Below, piece after piece: positions 4,977-5,918 of a DNA stretch of 5,918 nt. The number at the start of each line of letters is the position of its first letter. The stretch's first letter is position 1. The notes under the pieces are model-generated. The model did no database searches. It was not told the origin of the DNA and saw only the letters and a program-made list of their open reading frames with translations. Made by a program: the position numbers and the translations under genes. The stretch comes from Gammaproteobacteria bacterium (GTDB lineage: Bacteria; Pseudomonadota; Gammaproteobacteria; GRL18), in contig WTAX01000157.1 of assembly GCA_013139395.1 (NCBI GenBank), forward strand, positions 1 through 5,918. Direction: 5' to 3'.

Positions 4977-5918
4977 ATGCAAAACCGCTGGAACGAAAAC
5001 GATGCACAACAGCTTTCTCAAAAAAACGCTGGAGAAACAGCCGACGAGCTGGCTCTTCGGGTTTATAGCTCACGCTTATTAGGGCAAGACAAATCATTGG
5101 TTTTACATGGCGGCGGCAATACCTCTGTTAAAATTAATCAGACCAATATTCTCGGTGAAACTGAAAGCATTCTTTATGTCAAAGGCAGTGGCTGGGATTT
5201 AGAGACCATTGAAGCTCAGGGTTATGCCCCGGTGCAAATGTCACATTTGCTGAAACTGGCTCAATTAAAAGAGCTCACGGATGCCCAGATGGTGAATGAA
5301 TTAAAAACCCATTTAACTCTCGCCAATGCCCCTGGACCATCAGTAGAAACTATCCTGCATGCTTTACTGCCGTATAAATATGTCGATCATACCCATGCCG
5401 ATGCAGTGGTCAGTATCACCAATACACAAGATGGCATGGAACGCATTAAAGCCCTCTATGGCAATAAAGTGGTCATTATTCCCTATGTAATGCCCGGCTT
5501 TGATTTATCTCGCCTGTGTGCAGAAATATTTCCTAAAGAAGCTCATTCAGAAACCATCGGTATGGTATTAATGAATCATGGTATTTTTTCGTTTGGGGAT
5601 AGCGCTAAACAATCGTATGATCGCATGATTGATCTGGTGGCCATAGCAGAAGACTATTTGCAGCAGCAACAGGCACTGGATGTTGCCGGCAGTTATGCGG
5701 ATACATCTTTAGAGACTGAAAATCTGCATTACCTGCACATCGCTCAATTCAGACAAGAACTCTCAGAGCACTTTAAACAGCCGGTGATTGTAAACCAGCA
5801 GCGAGATGCTCAAACGCTGGCATTTGCTAATCATCCGCAACTCAGCACGATCAGTCAACAAGGACCAGCAACACCCGATCATGTTATTCGTACCAAACAA
5901 CTCCCCATGCTGGGTGCA
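4977..5918 (+). CDS. Bifunctional class II aldolase/short-chain dehydrogenase, N-terminal part
   Basis: From the ATG at 4977, 314 codons are open to the window edge. The protein begins MQNRWNENDAQQL and then shows the class II aldolase/adducin fold: ALRVYSSRLLG, the GGGNTSVK phosphate-binding-type loop after His44 (about residues 45-52), and YVKGSGWDL. Catalytic and zinc candidates are Glu124 (in SVETILHAL), His138 and His140 (in DHTHAD), and His201 (in LMNHGIFSFGD). This arrangement belongs to the RhaD/YuxG-type family (COG3347-like), whose members carry a C-terminal Rossmann dehydrogenase domain and total about 680 residues. That half lies outside the window, so the fusion is inferred. Such proteins act on sugars such as rhamnulose and related substrates, and the substrate here cannot be told. 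The ribosome binding site is weak (GGACAGAG at 4961-4968). It is divergent from the flagellar operon with no evident functional link. Confidence 0.88.
   Translation, partial: MQNRWNENDAQQLSQKNAGETADELALRVYSSRLLGQDKSLVLHGGGNTSVKINQTNILGETESILYVKGSGWDLETIEAQGYAPVQMSHLLKLAQLKELTDAQMVNELKTHLTLANAPGPSVETILHALLPYKYVDHTHADAVVSITNTQDGMERIKALYGNKVVIIPYVMPGFDLSRLCAEIFPKEAHSETIGMVLMNHGIFSFGDSAKQSYDRMIDLVAIAEDYLQQQQALDVAGSYADTSLETENLHYLHIAQFRQELSEHFKQPVIVNQQRDAQTLAFANHPQLSTISQQGPATPDHVIRTKQLPMLGA

Overview
The window carries the proximal part of a flagellar rod and hook gene cluster on the minus strand, in the order flgB-flgC-flgD-flgE-flgF-flgG. flgG runs off the left edge. A divergent plus-strand gene at the right edge encodes the N-terminal part of a bifunctional class II aldolase/short-chain dehydrogenase. 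The FlgB-FlgG sequences, the moderately AT-rich DNA and the sigma-54-type promoters suggest a gammaproteobacterium with an RpoN-governed, probably polar flagellum. I cannot name the genus.

Layout on the minus strand, right to left: (i) a 291-bp divergent intergenic region (4686-4976) with a near-consensus sigma-54 promoter for flgB, three tandem 11-bp repeats covering the predicted first 33 bases of the transcript, a 12-bp palindrome next to the flgB Shine-Dalgarno, and a possible 22-residue ORF with two CxxC motifs; (ii) flgB, flgC, flgD and flgE, closely spaced and with clear ribosome binding sites; (iii) a 202-bp flgE-flgF gap with a large hairpin followed by a T-run (a terminator-like, REP/MITE-like structure) and then a second sigma-54-like promoter; (iv) flgF and flgG.

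FlgB, FlgC, FlgF and FlgG build the rod, FlgD caps the growing hook and FlgE is the hook subunit. The terminator-like hairpin and second promoter suggest two transcription units, flgBCDE and flgFG(HIJ...), as known in Pseudomonas aeruginosa. The aldolase/dehydrogenase has no evident link to motility and appears to be only a divergent neighbour.

The least expected items are the tiny CxxC-CxxC ORF, which has an excellent ribosome binding site, and the leader repeats. No mobile-element genes, CRISPR arrays, tRNAs or rRNAs were seen.
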